From the NCBI RefSeq assembly GCF_020881035.1, contig NZ_JAJITC010000008.1:62001-126000 (forward strand): a stretch of DNA of 64,000 nt, read 5' to 3'. The notes under the pieces are model-generated. The model searched no databases, had not been told where the DNA came from, and saw only the letters and a list, made by a program, of their open reading frames with translations. Numbering within the stretch: the first letter of the stretch is position 1; every line of letters begins with the position of its first letter. Below are positions 1-9,292 of the stretch, piece after piece. The DNA comes from Paraburkholderia translucens (GTDB lineage Bacteria; Pseudomonadota; Gammaproteobacteria; Burkholderiales; Burkholderiaceae). Made by a program: the position numbers and the translations under genes.

Positions 1-22
1 CTGCCGTTCGCGCGCAGAAGGC

Positions 23-523
23 TTACTTCAGTGCGGCGAGCGCTGCGTCGTAGTTCGGCTCGTTCTTGATTTCGCCGACCAGTTCGGCGTGCACGACCTT
101 GTCGTTCTCGTCGATCACGACGACCGCGCGCGCGGTCAGGCCGGTCAGCGGACCGCTCGTGACGTCGACGCCGTACGCTTGCGCGAACTCATGGCCGCGG
201 AACGTCGACGCGGTCACCACGTTTTCGATGCCTTCGGTCGTGCAGAAGCGCGACGCCGCGAACGGCAGGTCGCCCGACACGACGATCACGGCCGTGTTGG
301 TAAGCTTTGCGGCGGCTTCGTTGAACTTGCGGGTCGACGTCGCGCAGGTCGGCGTGTCGAGGCTCGGGACGATGTTGAGCACCTTGCGCTTGCCGGCGAA
401 GTCGGCGAGCGTCAGCGGCTTCAGATCCTTGCCGACCAGCGAGAATGCGGCGGCCTGCTGGCCGACCGACGGGAACGTGCCGCTTACTTCGATCGGGTTG
501 CCACCCAGCGTGACTTGACTCAT
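23..523 (-). CDS. tpx: Thiol peroxidase Tpx (atypical 2-Cys peroxiredoxin)
   Basis: Reduces hydrogen peroxide and alkyl hydroperoxides using thioredoxin. The 166-residue protein has the Tpx layout: the peroxidatic cysteine C60 lies in [14 protein letters not shown] and the resolving cysteine C94 in ASRFCTTEG, matching the Cys61/Cys95 pair known in E. coli Tpx. The open frame runs much further upstream, but the family starts at MSQVTLGG. That ATG (521-523) follows a GGAG eight bases upstream, so it is chosen. It lies downstream of the DUF3426 gene on the same strand, separated by a 74-bp gap with a GC hairpin, so it probably has its own promoter. Confidence 0.97.
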   Translation of the reverse strand: MSQVTLGGNPIEVSGTFPSVGQQAAAFSLVGKDLKPLTLADFAGKRKVLNIVPSLDTPTCATSTRKFNEAAAKLTNTAVIVVSGDLPFAASRFCTTEGIENVVTASTFRGHEFAQAYGVDVTSGPLTGLTARAVVVIDENDKVVHAELVGEIKNEPNYDAALAALK

Positions 524-562
524 GTGTTGTGCTCCAGAAAGTGCGTCAGTGATGACAATGAA

Positions 563-583
563 GCGCCCGCTTTGAGCGGGCGC
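563..583 (-). terminator. Hairpin between the DUF3426 gene and tpx, weak terminator
   Basis: A perfect 9-bp stem (gcgcccgct / agcgggcgc) closes a 3-nt loop just past the stop of the DUF3426 gene. Read on the minus strand it is followed by TTCATTGTCA, which is a poor T-tract, so termination may be weak or factor-assisted. Confidence 0.45.
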
Positions 584-597
584 GCGAGGGGTGCGTA

Positions 598-2028
598 TTA
601 CGGATAAAAAATCTGTACGCGGAAATTGGAGGCGATCGCAGTGCCGGTGTCGAGATGGACGATCATCGTCTGCGTCGTATGCGCGGGCAGGCCGCTCGCG
701 ATCACCGTGCCGGGCGGCACGTAATCCTGCGGCCACAGCACGCGCCGTACGGCGACGTTGTTCTGATCGTCGAGCAGCGTGAGTTCGATCGCAGGGTAGG
801 CAAGCGCGATGTTCAGGCGGTTGTGCAACGGCATCTTCAGTTCGAGCTTGTGCGGGCCGTCGATCTGCCGCAGGTCGGATGGCTCGACCAGCAATCCTTC
901 GATGTCGTGCGGCGGCGTCAGCTGGCAGCCAAGATACGCGCAGGCCTGCGCATACAGCACCTGCGAACGCGGCAGGTTGACCATCACGGTCTCGCGTTGC
1001 CACCACGCGAGTTGCGCGAGCAGCACGATGACGAGCAGCGCGGAGAGCACCACGCCGGCCACGAGCCAGCCGACGCGCCCGGCTTCCGTTGGGCGCGTTT
1101 CGCGCACTACCCGGAACGGATCGGCGCCGTCGCCGACGGGCGGGTTGACCGAGAATGGCTCGCCGCTCGATGCGGCGGGCGCGGGGCCGCCGGGCGGGCG
1201 CGGACCGCCGGGGCCGCCGCCGGACGCACCTGCGACACCCGCGGCGCCCAAGCCTGCGGCGGTCCCGAAGCTGGCGGGGCCCGTGCCGATCGAGCCGAAG
1301 CGCGGCTCGTTGTCGGACATGCCATGCAGCCCCGCTGGTTCATGCAGCGCGGGTTCATCCGGCGTGGACGGCTGGGGGCGTTCGACCTTGCGCCAGACGC
1401 GCGGCGCTTCGTCTTCGAGTGGCGGAGGAGTAGCAGGCGCGGCGGGACGCGCCGCGGGGGGGACGACAGCCGGTTCATCAACCGTGTCGTCGGTGGGATA
1501 GGCAAACGGTTCGAATGGTGCGTCGGCCAGCGTCGGCTCGTCGTCCTCGGGCAGCGGAGGGGTGAAACCGCTGGGGCGCAATTCAGGTTCGGCCGGCTGA
1601 CGCGGCGTGACGGGGGCCGCGGGTGCGTGCACGTCGCTACCAGGCGGCAGCGGCGCGAGCGGGACGCTGGCGGCGTGATCGCGCAAACGGCTGTCGAGCG
1701 TATCGCTCGAAGCGCTGGGGGAGACGTGGTCCGAAGCCCGCGGGTCCAACGCGGCGCTGCTGACGTCCGGGCCTGGTTGCCGCACTCCGGACAGCGCTTC
1801 GATCGCCGCCGCGGCGGCAACCGGCTTGGCCGTGGAGAAATCGCCGCCTTCGGAGACGTCGAAGAGACTGCTCGACGCGTCGAAGACTTCCCGGCAATGC
1901 CCGCACCGCACGAGGCCGCGGCGCTGCGCAAGCTGCGCCGGTTGCAGACGGAAGACAGTTTCGCAGAAGGGGCAGCGCGTCGCCAGGTGCATATCGAGCC
2001 GTTGAGCCAAAGGCCGTTGGGTTGACAA
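598..2028 (-). CDS. Zinc-ribbon membrane protein, DUF3426 family
   Basis: Function unknown. The N-terminus carries an MJ0042-type zinc ribbon with two cysteine pairs, CPFC and CGHC, about 20 residues apart. A Pro/Ala/Glu-rich, probably disordered stretch of about 250 residues follows. Then comes one hydrophobic helix (around residues 317-341, [20 protein letters not shown]) and a C-terminal beta-rich DUF3426 domain of about 130 residues. The topology suggests a cytoplasmic zinc ribbon and a periplasmic C-terminal domain. The start is uncertain: TTG at 2028 has an AAGG four bases upstream and lies 11 bp after prmA, while the in-frame ATG at 1992 begins directly at the zinc ribbon ([10 protein letters not shown]) without a clear ribosome site. 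It is probably co-transcribed with prmA and accBC. Confidence 0.85.
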   Translation of the reverse strand: MSTQRPLAQRLDMHLATRCPFCETVFRLQPAQLAQRRGLVRCGHCREVFDASSSLFDVSEGGDFSTAKPVAAAAAIEALSGVRQPGPDVSSAALDPRASDHVSPSASSDTLDSRLRDHAASVPLAPLPPGSDVHAPAAPVTPRQPAEPELRPSGFTPPLPEDDEPTLADAPFEPFAYPTDDTVDEPAVVPPAARPAAPATPPPLEDEAPRVWRKVERPQPSTPDEPALHEPAGLHGMSDNEPRFGSIGTGPASFGTAAGLGAAGVAGASGGGPGGPRPPGGPAPAASSGEPFSVNPPVGDGADPFRVVRETRPTEAGRVGWLVAGVVLSALLVIVLLAQLAWWQRETVMVNLPRSQVLYAQACAYLGCQLTPPHDIEGLLVEPSDLRQIDGPHKLELKMPLHNRLNIALAYPAIELTLLDDQNNVAVRRVLWPQDYVPPGTVIASGLPAHTTQTMIVHLDTGTAIASNFRVQIFYP

Positions 2029-2039
2029 TACGCCTTATT

Positions 2040-2942
2040 CTAATGGCTTTCGCGGCGCGTTCCGGCGAGACACACCCAACCTTCGTGCTCGCGCCACACG
2101 CTGATATCGATCCAGCGCGCATAGACCTGCGCGACCTCGTCGGCCTGGCGCGCAAGAATGCCCGACAGCGCGATGCGCCCGCCCGGCTTCACCTTCGACG
2201 AAAGCATCGACGCCATCAGCTTCAGCGGATTGGACAGGATGTTCGCGACCACGACGTCGAATTCACCGGCCGGACAGGCGTCAGGCAGGCCATAGATGAC
2301 CTCGGCGTGATTGCGCTCGCTGTTGTGACGCGCCGCTTCGACCGCCTGCGGATCGATGTCGATGCCGATCACCGGATCGGCGCCGCACTTCTTCGCGAGA
2401 ATCGCCAGAATGCCGGAGCCGCAGCCGTAGTCGAGCACGGACTGGCCGGCCTTGACCGACTGCTCGATCCACTCCATGCACAGGCGCGTGGTGGGGTGGC
2501 TGCCGGTGCCGAACGCGAGGCCCGGATCGAGTTCGAGCACGAGCGCGTCGGGGTCCGGCGCATCGTGCCACGACGGCACGACCCAGATGCGCTCGCCGAT
2601 CTGGATCGGATCGAACTGCGACTGCGTGAGCCGCACCCAGTCCTGCTCCTCGACTTCGCGCACGGTGTACGCCGGCGCGGCATCGAGTCCGATTTCGTTG
2701 GCCGCGGCGGTCAGCAGCACGGCCGGATCGTGCTCCGGCGCGAGCAGTGCGATCACGCGCGAATGCTGCCACGCCGTGCGATCCGGCGTGAGACCGGGTT
2801 CGCCGAACAGCGGCTGCTCGTCGGGCGTGTCGGCGTCGGCGTCTTCGACCGACACGGACAGAGCGCCCAGCTCGAGCAGCGCGTCGGACAACTCCTCCGC
2901 GTGCTCGCGCGCCAGTTCGGCGACCAGTTCCCGATAGCTCAT
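2040..2942 (-). CDS. prmA: Ribosomal protein L11 methyltransferase PrmA
   Basis: Trimethylates ribosomal protein L11 using S-adenosylmethionine. The 300-residue protein has the usual PrmA length. An N-terminal substrate-recognition domain occupies roughly residues 1-120. The class I methyltransferase core follows with [14 protein letters not shown] (motif I), [15 protein letters not shown] (motif II) and [11 protein letters not shown] (motif IV). The start ATG lies three bases after the accC stop, so the two are tightly linked in the operon aroQ-accB-accC-prmA-DUF3426. This gene order is common in beta- and gamma-proteobacteria. Confidence 0.97.
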   Translation of the reverse strand: MSYRELVAELAREHAEELSDALLELGALSVSVEDADADTPDEQPLFGEPGLTPDRTAWQHSRVIALLAPEHDPAVLLTAAANEIGLDAAPAYTVREVEEQDWVRLTQSQFDPIQIGERIWVVPSWHDAPDPDALVLELDPGLAFGTGSHPTTRLCMEWIEQSVKAGQSVLDYGCGSGILAILAKKCGADPVIGIDIDPQAVEAARHNSERNHAEVIYGLPDACPAGEFDVVVANILSNPLKLMASMLSSKVKPGGRIALSGILARQADEVAQVYARWIDISVWREHEGWVCLAGTRRESH

Positions 2943-2945
2943 GAC

Positions 2946-4310
2946 TTACGCTTCTTCCGCGACCTGCTGACGCGCGGCCAGCCGGTTTTCGAGGTAGTGA
3001 ATGCTGGTGCCGCCTTCGACGAACTTCGCGTCGAGCATCAGCTCGCGGTGCAGCGGGATGTTGGTCTGAATACCTTCGACCACCATCTCCGACAACGCGA
3101 TACGCATCCGCATGATCGCCTGCTCGCGCGTCGCGCCATAAGCGATCAACTTGCCGATCATCGAATCATAGTTCGGCGGCACGAAATAGCCGTTGTATGC
3201 GTGCGAATCGACACGGATGCCAGGGCCCCCCGGCATGTGCCACGAGGTCAGGCGTCCCGGCGACGGGGTGAATTTGAACGGATCTTCGGCGTTGATCCGG
3301 CATTCGATCGCATGGCCGCGGAACTGGATATCGCGCTGACGGAACGTTAGCTTCTCGCCGGCCGCGATGCGGATCTGTTCCTGCACGATGTCGACACCGG
3401 TGATCAGTTCGGTCACCGGATGCTCGACCTGTACGCGCGTGTTCATCTCGATGAAGTAGAACTCGCCGTTTTCGTAGAGGAACTCGAAGGTGCCCGCGCC
3501 GAGGTAGCCCATCTTCTTGCACGCGTCCGCGCAACGATCGCCGATGCGGTCGATCAGACGACGCGCGATGCCCGGCGCCGGCGCTTCCTCGATCACCTTC
3601 TGGTGACGGCGCTGCATCGAGCAGTCGCGCTCGCCGAGCCACACGGCGTTCTTGAACGAGTCGGCCAGCACCTGGATTTCGATGTGCCGCGGGTTCTCGA
3701 GGAACTTCTCCATGTAGACCTGCGGGTTGCCGAACGCGCGGCCGGCTTCCTCGCGGGTCATGTTGACCGCGTTCACGAGCGCCGCTTCCGTGTGCACCAC
3801 GCGCATGCCGCGGCCACCGCCGCCGCCGGCCGCCTTGATGATGACCGGATAGCCGATCTGGCGGGCGATCTTCACGATCTCCCTGGGATCTTCCGGCAGG
3901 GCGCCTTCCGAACCCGGCACGCAAGGCACGCCGGTCTTGATCATGGTCTGCTTGGCCGTGACCTTGTCGCCCATCATGCGGATCGTTTCCGGACGCGGGC
4001 CGATGAAGGTAAAGCCGGACTGCTCGACGCGCTCGGCGAAGTCGGCGTTCTCCGACAGGAAGCCGTAGCCGGGGTGGATCGCTTCGGCGTCGGTGACTTC
4101 GGCCGCGCTGATCAGCGCAGGCATGTTCAGATAGCTCAGATTCGACGGTGCCGGGCCGATGCAGACCGCCTCGTCGGCGAGCTTCACGTACTTGGCTTCC
4201 TTGTCGGCTTCTGAATAGACGACGACCGTCTTGACGCCGAGCTCGCGGCAGGCGCGCTGGATACGAAGCGCGATCTCGCCACGATTGGCAATGAGGATTT
4301 TTTCAAACAT
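2946..4310 (-). CDS. accC: Biotin carboxylase subunit of acetyl-CoA carboxylase
   Basis: Carboxylates the biotin on AccB with ATP and bicarbonate, the first half-reaction of acetyl-CoA carboxylase in fatty acid synthesis. The 454-residue protein begins [17 protein letters not shown], the family N-terminus. It carries the glycine-rich ATP-grasp loop [15 protein letters not shown], the [14 protein letters not shown] catalytic segment and a C-terminal carboxylase domain. Upstream in-frame TTG and ATG codons (4331, 4328) would add seven non-conserved residues and are rejected. It follows accB after 116 bp and is 3 bp from prmA. Confidence 0.98.
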   Translation of the reverse strand: MFEKILIANRGEIALRIQRACRELGVKTVVVYSEADKEAKYVKLADEAVCIGPAPSNLSYLNMPALISAAEVTDAEAIHPGYGFLSENADFAERVEQSGFTFIGPRPETIRMMGDKVTAKQTMIKTGVPCVPGSEGALPEDPREIVKIARQIGYPVIIKAAGGGGGRGMRVVHTEAALVNAVNMTREEAGRAFGNPQVYMEKFLENPRHIEIQVLADSFKNAVWLGERDCSMQRRHQKVIEEAPAPGIARRLIDRIGDRCADACKKMGYLGAGTFEFLYENGEFYFIEMNTRVQVEHPVTELITGVDIVQEQIRIAAGEKLTFRQRDIQFRGHAIECRINAEDPFKFTPSPGRLTSWHMPGGPGIRVDSHAYNGYFVPPNYDSMIGKLIAYGATREQAIMRMRIALSEMVVEGIQTNIPLHRELMLDAKFVEGGTSIHYLENRLAARQQVAEEA

Positions 4311-4426
4311 AGCGGTTTTTCGACTCATCAATGGGCGCCGGGTCGGTCACGACGCCGGCTACCGCAGAGGATCGGTCGCGCGCCTCGTCATGAGCGGCGC
4401 GCGGGCGGCGATTTGTGCGTGCCGCG

Positions 4427-4900
4427 TTAGCCGATCACGAACAGCGGTTGGCCGTACTCGACCGCCTGGCCGTTTTCGACGAGGATTTCCTTGATCACGC
4501 CGGACTTGTCCGACTCGATCTCGTTGAGCAGCTTCATCGCTTCGATGATGCAGATGGTCTGGCCTTCCTTGACCGTGTCGCCGACCTGCACGAACGGATC
4601 GGCGCCCGGCGACGGTGCGCGGTAGAACGTGCCGACCATCGGCGAGGTCACGACGTGACCTTGCGGCGCGGCGGCGGCCGGCGTGGCCGGAGCGCCCGCG
4701 GCGACTGCCGGTGTTTCGACGGCGCCGACCGGTGCCGGTGGTGCGAATTGCGGTGCGGCGTACGAGGCGGACGGCTGAACGTAAACCGGCGGCGCATTCT
4801 TGACGATGCGGACTTTGCCTTCGCCCTCGGTCACTTCGAGTTCCGAAATACCGGACTCCGAGACGAGGTCGATCAGAGTTTTGAGTTTACGTAGATCCAT
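4427..4900 (-). CDS. accB: Biotin carboxyl carrier protein of acetyl-CoA carboxylase
   Basis: Carries the carboxylated biotin between AccC and the carboxyltransferase. The 157-residue protein has the typical three parts: an N-terminal helix-rich segment ([13 protein letters not shown]), an Ala/Pro-rich linker of about 40 residues, and a C-terminal biotinyl domain with the acceptor lysine K123 in the motif [10 protein letters not shown]. The start ATG has AAGGGG eight bases upstream. The longer open frame upstream lacks family similarity. First gene of the accB-accC pair, downstream of aroQ. Confidence 0.98.
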   Translation of the reverse strand: MDLRKLKTLIDLVSESGISELEVTEGEGKVRIVKNAPPVYVQPSASYAAPQFAPPAPVGAVETPAVAAGAPATPAAAAPQGHVVTSPMVGTFYRAPSPGADPFVQVGDTVKEGQTICIIEAMKLLNEIESDKSGVIKEILVENGQAVEYGQPLFVIG

Positions 4901-4980
4901 CAGGGTGCCCCTTTTCAATGCGTAGATTGCCGGCTTGCGCAAATGTGCAGTAAGCCGGCTCAAATTGGACGTGTTTGGAT

Positions 4981-5436
4981 TCAGCCGCGCGACGTGCCGG
5001 CCGCAAGCCGGTCGAGCGCGAATTCGAGCGCGTACAGATACCCCTTCCAGCCGAGGCCGCAGATCACGCCCTCAGCCTGGTCGGAGAAATACGAGTGATG
5101 CCGGAACGGTTCGCGACGATGCACGTTCGACAGATGAATCTCGACGAACGGGATGCCAACCCCCGCCAGTGCGTCCCGAATGGCCACGCTCGTGTGCGTG
5201 TACGCGGCGGGATTGATCAGGATGAAATCGGTTTTCTCGGTGCGGGCCGCCTGAATACGGTCGACAAGGGCGCCTTCGTGATTGCTCTGGAATGACGCAA
5301 GCTCGACGCCTGCGTCGGCTGCGCGGTCCGCCAGCGCCTGATCGATCTGCGGCAGGGTCACGCGACCATAGACCTCGGGTTCCCGGGTGCCGAGAAGGTT
5401 GAGGTTGGGTCCGTGCAGTACCAGCAGTCGCGTCAT
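4981..5436 (-). CDS. aroQ: 3-dehydroquinate dehydratase, type II
   Basis: Converts 3-dehydroquinate to 3-dehydroshikimate in the shikimate pathway. The 151-residue length and the motifs are those of the type II dodecameric enzyme: [18 protein letters not shown] with the catalytic tyrosine, [30 protein letters not shown], and HLSNVHRRE with the catalytic histidine. It sits upstream of accB, an arrangement widespread in proteobacteria. A 50-codon open frame on the same strand ends in an ATGA overlap with this start codon, which may couple translation. Confidence 0.98.
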   Translation of the reverse strand: MTRLLVLHGPNLNLLGTREPEVYGRVTLPQIDQALADRAADAGVELASFQSNHEGALVDRIQAARTEKTDFILINPAAYTHTSVAIRDALAGVGIPFVEIHLSNVHRREPFRHHSYFSDQAEGVICGLGWKGYLYALEFALDRLAAGTSRG

Positions 5437-5585
5437 GGTCGCTTCTTTTTCCGTGGAATTGCGCGCACTTTAGCGCTGATTAGAGAAACTTGTCTAGTTT
5501 CGCGCGCGTAAGCGGTGACGGCCGGTGCGGACTGCGGAACTGCCTCGGATTCAACTTCACTCAATTTCGGGGATTGTTCGCGCAT
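5433..5585 (-). CDS. Candidate small ORF (50 aa) overlapping the aroQ start
   Basis: An ATG-started frame of 50 codons fills much of the gap between the TlpA-like gene and aroQ. Its TGA overlaps the aroQ ATG as ATGA, a layout typical of translational coupling. The predicted peptide is polar, begins [15 protein letters not shown] and ends in a very basic tail, PRKKKRP. The ribosome site is weak (GAG seven bases upstream). No family is recognised. It may be a leader peptide or a chance frame in the aroQ 5' region. Confidence 0.3.
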   Translation of the reverse strand: MREQSPKLSEVESEAVPQSAPAVTAYARETRQVSLISAKVRAIPRKKKRP

Positions 5586-5644
5586 TTTTGCTCGTTCTGC
5601 GCGGAATGGCATGCCAAAAAACGCAGCGCACGAAATCGGGAAAT

Positions 5645-6205
5645 TTACAGCGCATCGAGCGTCTGGCGCAGCGCCGCGGGATTGATCTGGCCCAGTTTTG
5701 TCGAGCGGATGTTGCCTTTTGCGTCGATCACGACGGTAAACGGCAGACCACCCGCATTGTTGCCGAAGGCGCGCGCGAGATCGGCGCCGCCGAAGCCGGT
5801 CACGTAGATGGGGTAGGCAACCTTGACGTTCTGCAGGAAGGTCTGGATGTTCTTTTCCGAATCCACGCCGAGGCCGATGAACTGGATGCCTTTCTTCGCG
5901 TACTCGCGCTGGATTTGCGACAGCGCGGGCATTTCCTCGACGCACGGACCACACCACGACGCCCAGAAATTGACGACGATCGGGTGGCCCTTCAGGAGAC
6001 TCAGCGACTGCGGCTTGCCGTCGACGTTCGTGACCGGCGCGGCCCACAACTGCTGGACAGCGCTTGCGTGAGGATCGGTCTGTGCCCCGGACTGCGCCGC
6101 GTACGCGACCTCGGTATCGCGAGCGAGCCAGTGATTGGCCAGCACCCCGCCTCCCGCGGCGGCCAGCGCTACGACTACGCCTGCCAGCATACGTCTCGTG
6201 TTCAT
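5645..6205 (-). CDS. TlpA-family thiol-disulfide oxidoreductase, membrane-anchored
   Basis: Thioredoxin-fold reductase acting in the periplasm, a family used in cytochrome c maturation and other thiol reduction. The 186-residue protein starts MNTRRMLAGVVVALAAAGGG, a signal anchor. The redox motif WASWCGPC has cysteines C85 and C88, and a later cis-proline region GLPFTVVID is present. The start ATG follows GGGG seven bases upstream. The reading frame extends 33 codons further but shows no signal-peptide logic. Its specific partner cannot be told from sequence. Downstream on the same strand lie the small ORF and aroQ. Confidence 0.9.
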   Translation of the reverse strand: MNTRRMLAGVVVALAAAGGGVLANHWLARDTEVAYAAQSGAQTDPHASAVQQLWAAPVTNVDGKPQSLSLLKGHPIVVNFWASWCGPCVEEMPALSQIQREYAKKGIQFIGLGVDSEKNIQTFLQNVKVAYPIYVTGFGGADLARAFGNNAGGLPFTVVIDAKGNIRSTKLGQINPAALRQTLDAL

Positions 6206-6224
6206 CGTGCCCCGTTCTGTCTGT

Positions 6225-6875
6225 TCAAATGGTGAAGGACTGCACTTCGTCGCCGTCGAGCAGTGCCTGTACTGCCTGCAGATTCGCCCGCGCGGTGCGG
6301 CCACGCGCGTCGGCGCGCACCGCGCCGCGCAGGTCGTCGGTTTCGTACAGCGCGAGGTGAATGCCGACCGGCTCGGCGTTGCGGTCGTCCGCCGGGCGCC
6401 ACAGGAAGCTCAGCGTCTCCACGTAGCCGCGGCCCGCGAAGTGCCGTGTTTCCGACACGTCATACTGGATGTTCGCATTGAGCAGGTAGATCGCGACCTC
6501 CTTCGGGTTGTCGCAGAACGCCTGCAGATGCACATCCGAGTGTTCGCCGGCCGTGCCGCCGAGCACCGCGCCCGTCAGATACGGATTGAACGGCGCGAGC
6601 CGCTCCATCCAGTCGACCGCGATCACGCGCAGCCGCCGCAGCAGCGCCGGCTGGCTGTCGCCCTGGAACAGCGACTGATATTCGCGGATTTCTTCCTCGA
6701 TCTGGTCGTTGTCCGGTAGCCACTCGCCGGCAACACGGTTCTCGCCGATGACCTGCCGGGCCGCCTTGCGCTTCGCGCTGGCGTAGTCCAGACCGTCTTC
6801 GGCAATCAGGCGTGCAGCCGCGATTGCGATTTCCTCGCGCACGCGTTGCGGATCGAAATGTGATTTGCGCACCAT
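6225..6875 (-). CDS. Conserved protein of unknown function, possible nucleotidyltransferase-like fold
   Basis: I do not recognise a characterised family. The 216-residue soluble protein has no signal peptide or membrane helix. Residues 1-60 are charged and helical. A central motif, LTGAVLGGTAGEHSDVHLQA (about residues 101-120), resembles the GG-x(n)-D-x-D/H strand-turn-helix of minimal nucleotidyltransferases, which is only an inference. It is divergent from mpl across 200 bp. My recollection, unverified here, is that relatives are sometimes mislabelled as UDP-N-acetylmuramate-alanine ligase, probably through this neighbour; nothing in the sequence supports a Mur ligase (no P-loop). Confidence 0.8.
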   Translation of the reverse strand: MVRKSHFDPQRVREEIAIAAARLIAEDGLDYASAKRKAARQVIGENRVAGEWLPDNDQIEEEIREYQSLFQGDSQPALLRRLRVIAVDWMERLAPFNPYLTGAVLGGTAGEHSDVHLQAFCDNPKEVAIYLLNANIQYDVSETRHFAGRGYVETLSFLWRPADDRNAEPVGIHLALYETDDLRGAVRADARGRTARANLQAVQALLDGDEVQSFTI

Positions 6876-7075
6876 CTTTGCATCATACTCGATCGGGTCT
6901 GGCGGCGCGGTCCAAGGCCCCCGGACAGGGCGGCGCCGGGCGCGGCCAGCCGGGGCAGCGCGGGCCGCGTCGGTTATGCGTCGGTTACAATAGGCGTCCT
7001 TTGCAGACGGTCGCTCCGGCTGTCCTGCGGCTCTCCCATCCCTCGCAAGAAACGCCCGCGCGGCACGACAGGCTT

Positions 7076-8470
7076 ATGCACATCCACATCCTCGGCATCT
7101 GCGGCACCTTCATGGGCGGACTCGCGGTCCTCGCGCGCAACGCGGGCCACACGGTGACCGGCTGCGACGCCGGCGTCTATCCGCCGATGAGCACGCAGCT
7201 CGAGGCGCAAGGCATCGGTCTGATCGAGGGTTACGACGCGGATCAGCTGAACGGCCTGAACGCGGATCTGTTCGTGATCGGCAACGTGGTCACGCGCGGC
7301 AACCCGCTGATGGAAGCGATCCTCGACCGCGGTTTGCCGTACGTGTCCGGTCCGCAATGGCTCGGCGAGCACGTGCTGAACGGCAAATGGGTGCTGGCGG
7401 TGGCCGGCACGCACGGCAAGACCACCACGAGCTCGATGCTGACCTGGCTGCTCGAAGACGCGGGCCTGAACCCGGGCTTTCTGATCGGCGGCGTGCCGCT
7501 GAATTTCGGCGTGTCGGCGCGGCTCACGGATTCGAGCTTCTTCGTGATCGAAGCCGACGAATACGACACCGCATTCTTCGACAAGCGCTCGAAGTTCGTC
7601 CATTACCGCCCGAAAACGGCGGTGCTGAACAATCTCGAATTCGATCACGCCGACATCTTCCCCGATCTCGCGGCCATCGAAACGCAGTTCCATCATCTGA
7701 TCCGCACGGTGCCGCGCCTCGGCCGCGTCGTCACGAACGGCCGCGAGGACGCGCTCGAGCGCGTGCTGACGCGCGGCTGCTGGAGCGAGATCGAGCGCTT
7801 CGGCGTGCAGGGCGGCTGGGAGATTCAAGCGGCGGAGGACGGCGTGCCCGTCGACGAACGCTTCGCCGTTTATCACAACGGCGAGCGCGTCGGTGTGGTC
7901 GACTGGCAGGTGCAGGGCGAGCACAACCGCATGAACGCGCTTGCCGCGATCGCCGCCGCGCGCCATGTAGGCGTGCCGCCGGCGCAGGCCGCGAAGTCCC
8001 TGTCAGGGTTCCGCAACGTGAAGCGCCGCATGGAAGTGCGCGGCAGCGTCGACGGCGTGACCGTGTACGACGACTTCGCGCATCACCCCACCGCGATCGA
8101 GACGACGTTGGCCGGGCTGCGCGCGCGCGTTGGCCGCGACAACACGCGCATTCTCGCGGTGCTCGAACCGCGCTCGAACACGATGAAGCTCGGCGTCATG
8201 AAAGCGCAGCTGCCCGCGAGCCTCGCCGACGCCGACCTCGTTTTCGGCTACGGCGCGCCGAGCGGGCGCGACGCGCTCGGCTGGAACCTCGGCGAGGCGC
8301 TTGCGCCGCTCGACGGCAAGGCGCAGGCGTTCGACAACCTCGACGCGCTGGTGAAGGCCGTGGTCCACGCGGCGCGCCCCGGCGACCAGATCCTGGTGAT
8401 GAGCAACGGCGGCTTCGGCGGCGTGCACCAGAAGCTGCTCGACGGTCTTTCGGCGCGAGGCGCGTCGTGA
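7076..8470 (+). CDS. mpl: UDP-N-acetylmuramate:L-alanyl-gamma-D-glutamyl-meso-diaminopimelate ligase
   Basis: Recycles murein tripeptide by joining it to UDP-MurNAc in the cytoplasm. The 464-residue protein begins MHIHILGICGTFMGG, the Mpl/MurC nucleotide-binding start. It then shows the ATP loop VAGTHGKTTTSSMLTWLLED, the central IEADEYDTAFFDKRSKF segment typical of Mpl rather than MurC, and YDDFAHHPTAIETTL in the C-terminal domain. The frame is open 88 codons further upstream, but that part is low-complexity and covers the promoter region, so the ATG at 7076 is used. It overlaps the next gene by four bases. Confidence 0.97.
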   Translation: MHIHILGICGTFMGGLAVLARNAGHTVTGCDAGVYPPMSTQLEAQGIGLIEGYDADQLNGLNADLFVIGNVVTRGNPLMEAILDRGLPYVSGPQWLGEHVLNGKWVLAVAGTHGKTTTSSMLTWLLEDAGLNPGFLIGGVPLNFGVSARLTDSSFFVIEADEYDTAFFDKRSKFVHYRPKTAVLNNLEFDHADIFPDLAAIETQFHHLIRTVPRLGRVVTNGREDALERVLTRGCWSEIERFGVQGGWEIQAAEDGVPVDERFAVYHNGERVGVVDWQVQGEHNRMNALAAIAAARHVGVPPAQAAKSLSGFRNVKRRMEVRGSVDGVTVYDDFAHHPTAIETTLAGLRARVGRDNTRILAVLEPRSNTMKLGVMKAQLPASLADADLVFGYGAPSGRDALGWNLGEALAPLDGKAQAFDNLDALVKAVVHAARPGDQILVMSNGGFGGVHQKLLDGLSARGAS

Positions 8471-9081
8471 TTCTCTATCTGCATGGTTTCCGCTCGTCGC
8501 CGAATTCGTTCAAGGCGCGTCTGCTGGCGGCGCGTCTCGCCGAGCTGGGCCGCGCAGACGAATGGTGCTGCCCGATGCTGCCGGTGTCGCCGTTCGAGAC
8601 GGTCGCGCTCGCCGAATCCCGGGTGGCCGAGGCGCGCGCGAAGGGCGGTGCACAGCAGGTCACGGTGATCGGCAGTTCGCTCGGCGGCTACTTCGCGACG
8701 CATCTGGCCGAGAAGCATGGCTGGCCGGCCGTGCTGCTGAACCCGGCGGTCGCGCCGCAACGCGATCTGAGCGCGTATCTCGGCGAGCAGCCGTTGTGGC
8801 ACGGTGGCGGCAGCATCGTCGTCGAGCCGCATCATCTCGATGAATTGCGCGCGCTCGGCGTCGCGTCGATCACGCGGCCCGAACGCTATTATTTGATGGC
8901 AGCCACCGGCGACGAAGTGCTCGACTACCGCGAAATGCTCGCGCACTACCCGGGCGCACGCACGACGCTGATCGAGGGCAGCGACCACGCGATCAGCGAG
9001 TTCGCGCAGTATCTCGGCGACGTGCTGGCGTTTTGCGACGCCGAACACGCAGAGCCGACGACGCCGCGCGCGGAGGCCTGA
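8467..9081 (+). CDS. YqiA/YcfP-family alpha/beta-hydrolase (esterase)
   Basis: Small serine esterase of the alpha/beta-hydrolase fold; the natural substrate is not known. The 204-residue protein starts at a GTG in a GTGA overlap with the mpl stop and begins (M)ILYLHGFRSSPNSFKA, the oxyanion-hole HGF motif of the family. The nucleophile is in VIGSSLGGYFATHLA. The acid and base are likely in GDEVLDYREM and EGSDHAISEF. The overlap indicates translation coupled to mpl. Family length is about 190-210 residues, so the gene is intact. Confidence 0.9.
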   Translation: MILYLHGFRSSPNSFKARLLAARLAELGRADEWCCPMLPVSPFETVALAESRVAEARAKGGAQQVTVIGSSLGGYFATHLAEKHGWPAVLLNPAVAPQRDLSAYLGEQPLWHGGGSIVVEPHHLDELRALGVASITRPERYYLMAATGDEVLDYREMLAHYPGARTTLIEGSDHAISEFAQYLGDVLAFCDAEHAEPTTPRAEA

Positions 9082-9292
9082 GCGCGCTCAAGCGCGGCGG
9101 CCTATCTCTGCGCAAGGACATCTTAAAGACGTACCGACCGCCTCCGCCGGTCGCAAGATTCAACCCGCTGGCGCGCGCAGTGCGCACCGCGGATTCACTA
9201 TCACGAACAGGTTGCCGCGCCGCGCATGCAGTGATCGATCGCCAGAGAGCGTCGGGCGCGCCGGCAGATGCTAGTCAGAACGAGAGTATTGA

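Noticed and set aside
524..1006. N-terminal 161-codon extension of tpx
   Set aside because: It overlaps the DUF3426 gene on the same strand in another frame, is Arg-rich, and Tpx is complete from the internal ATG with a ribosome site.
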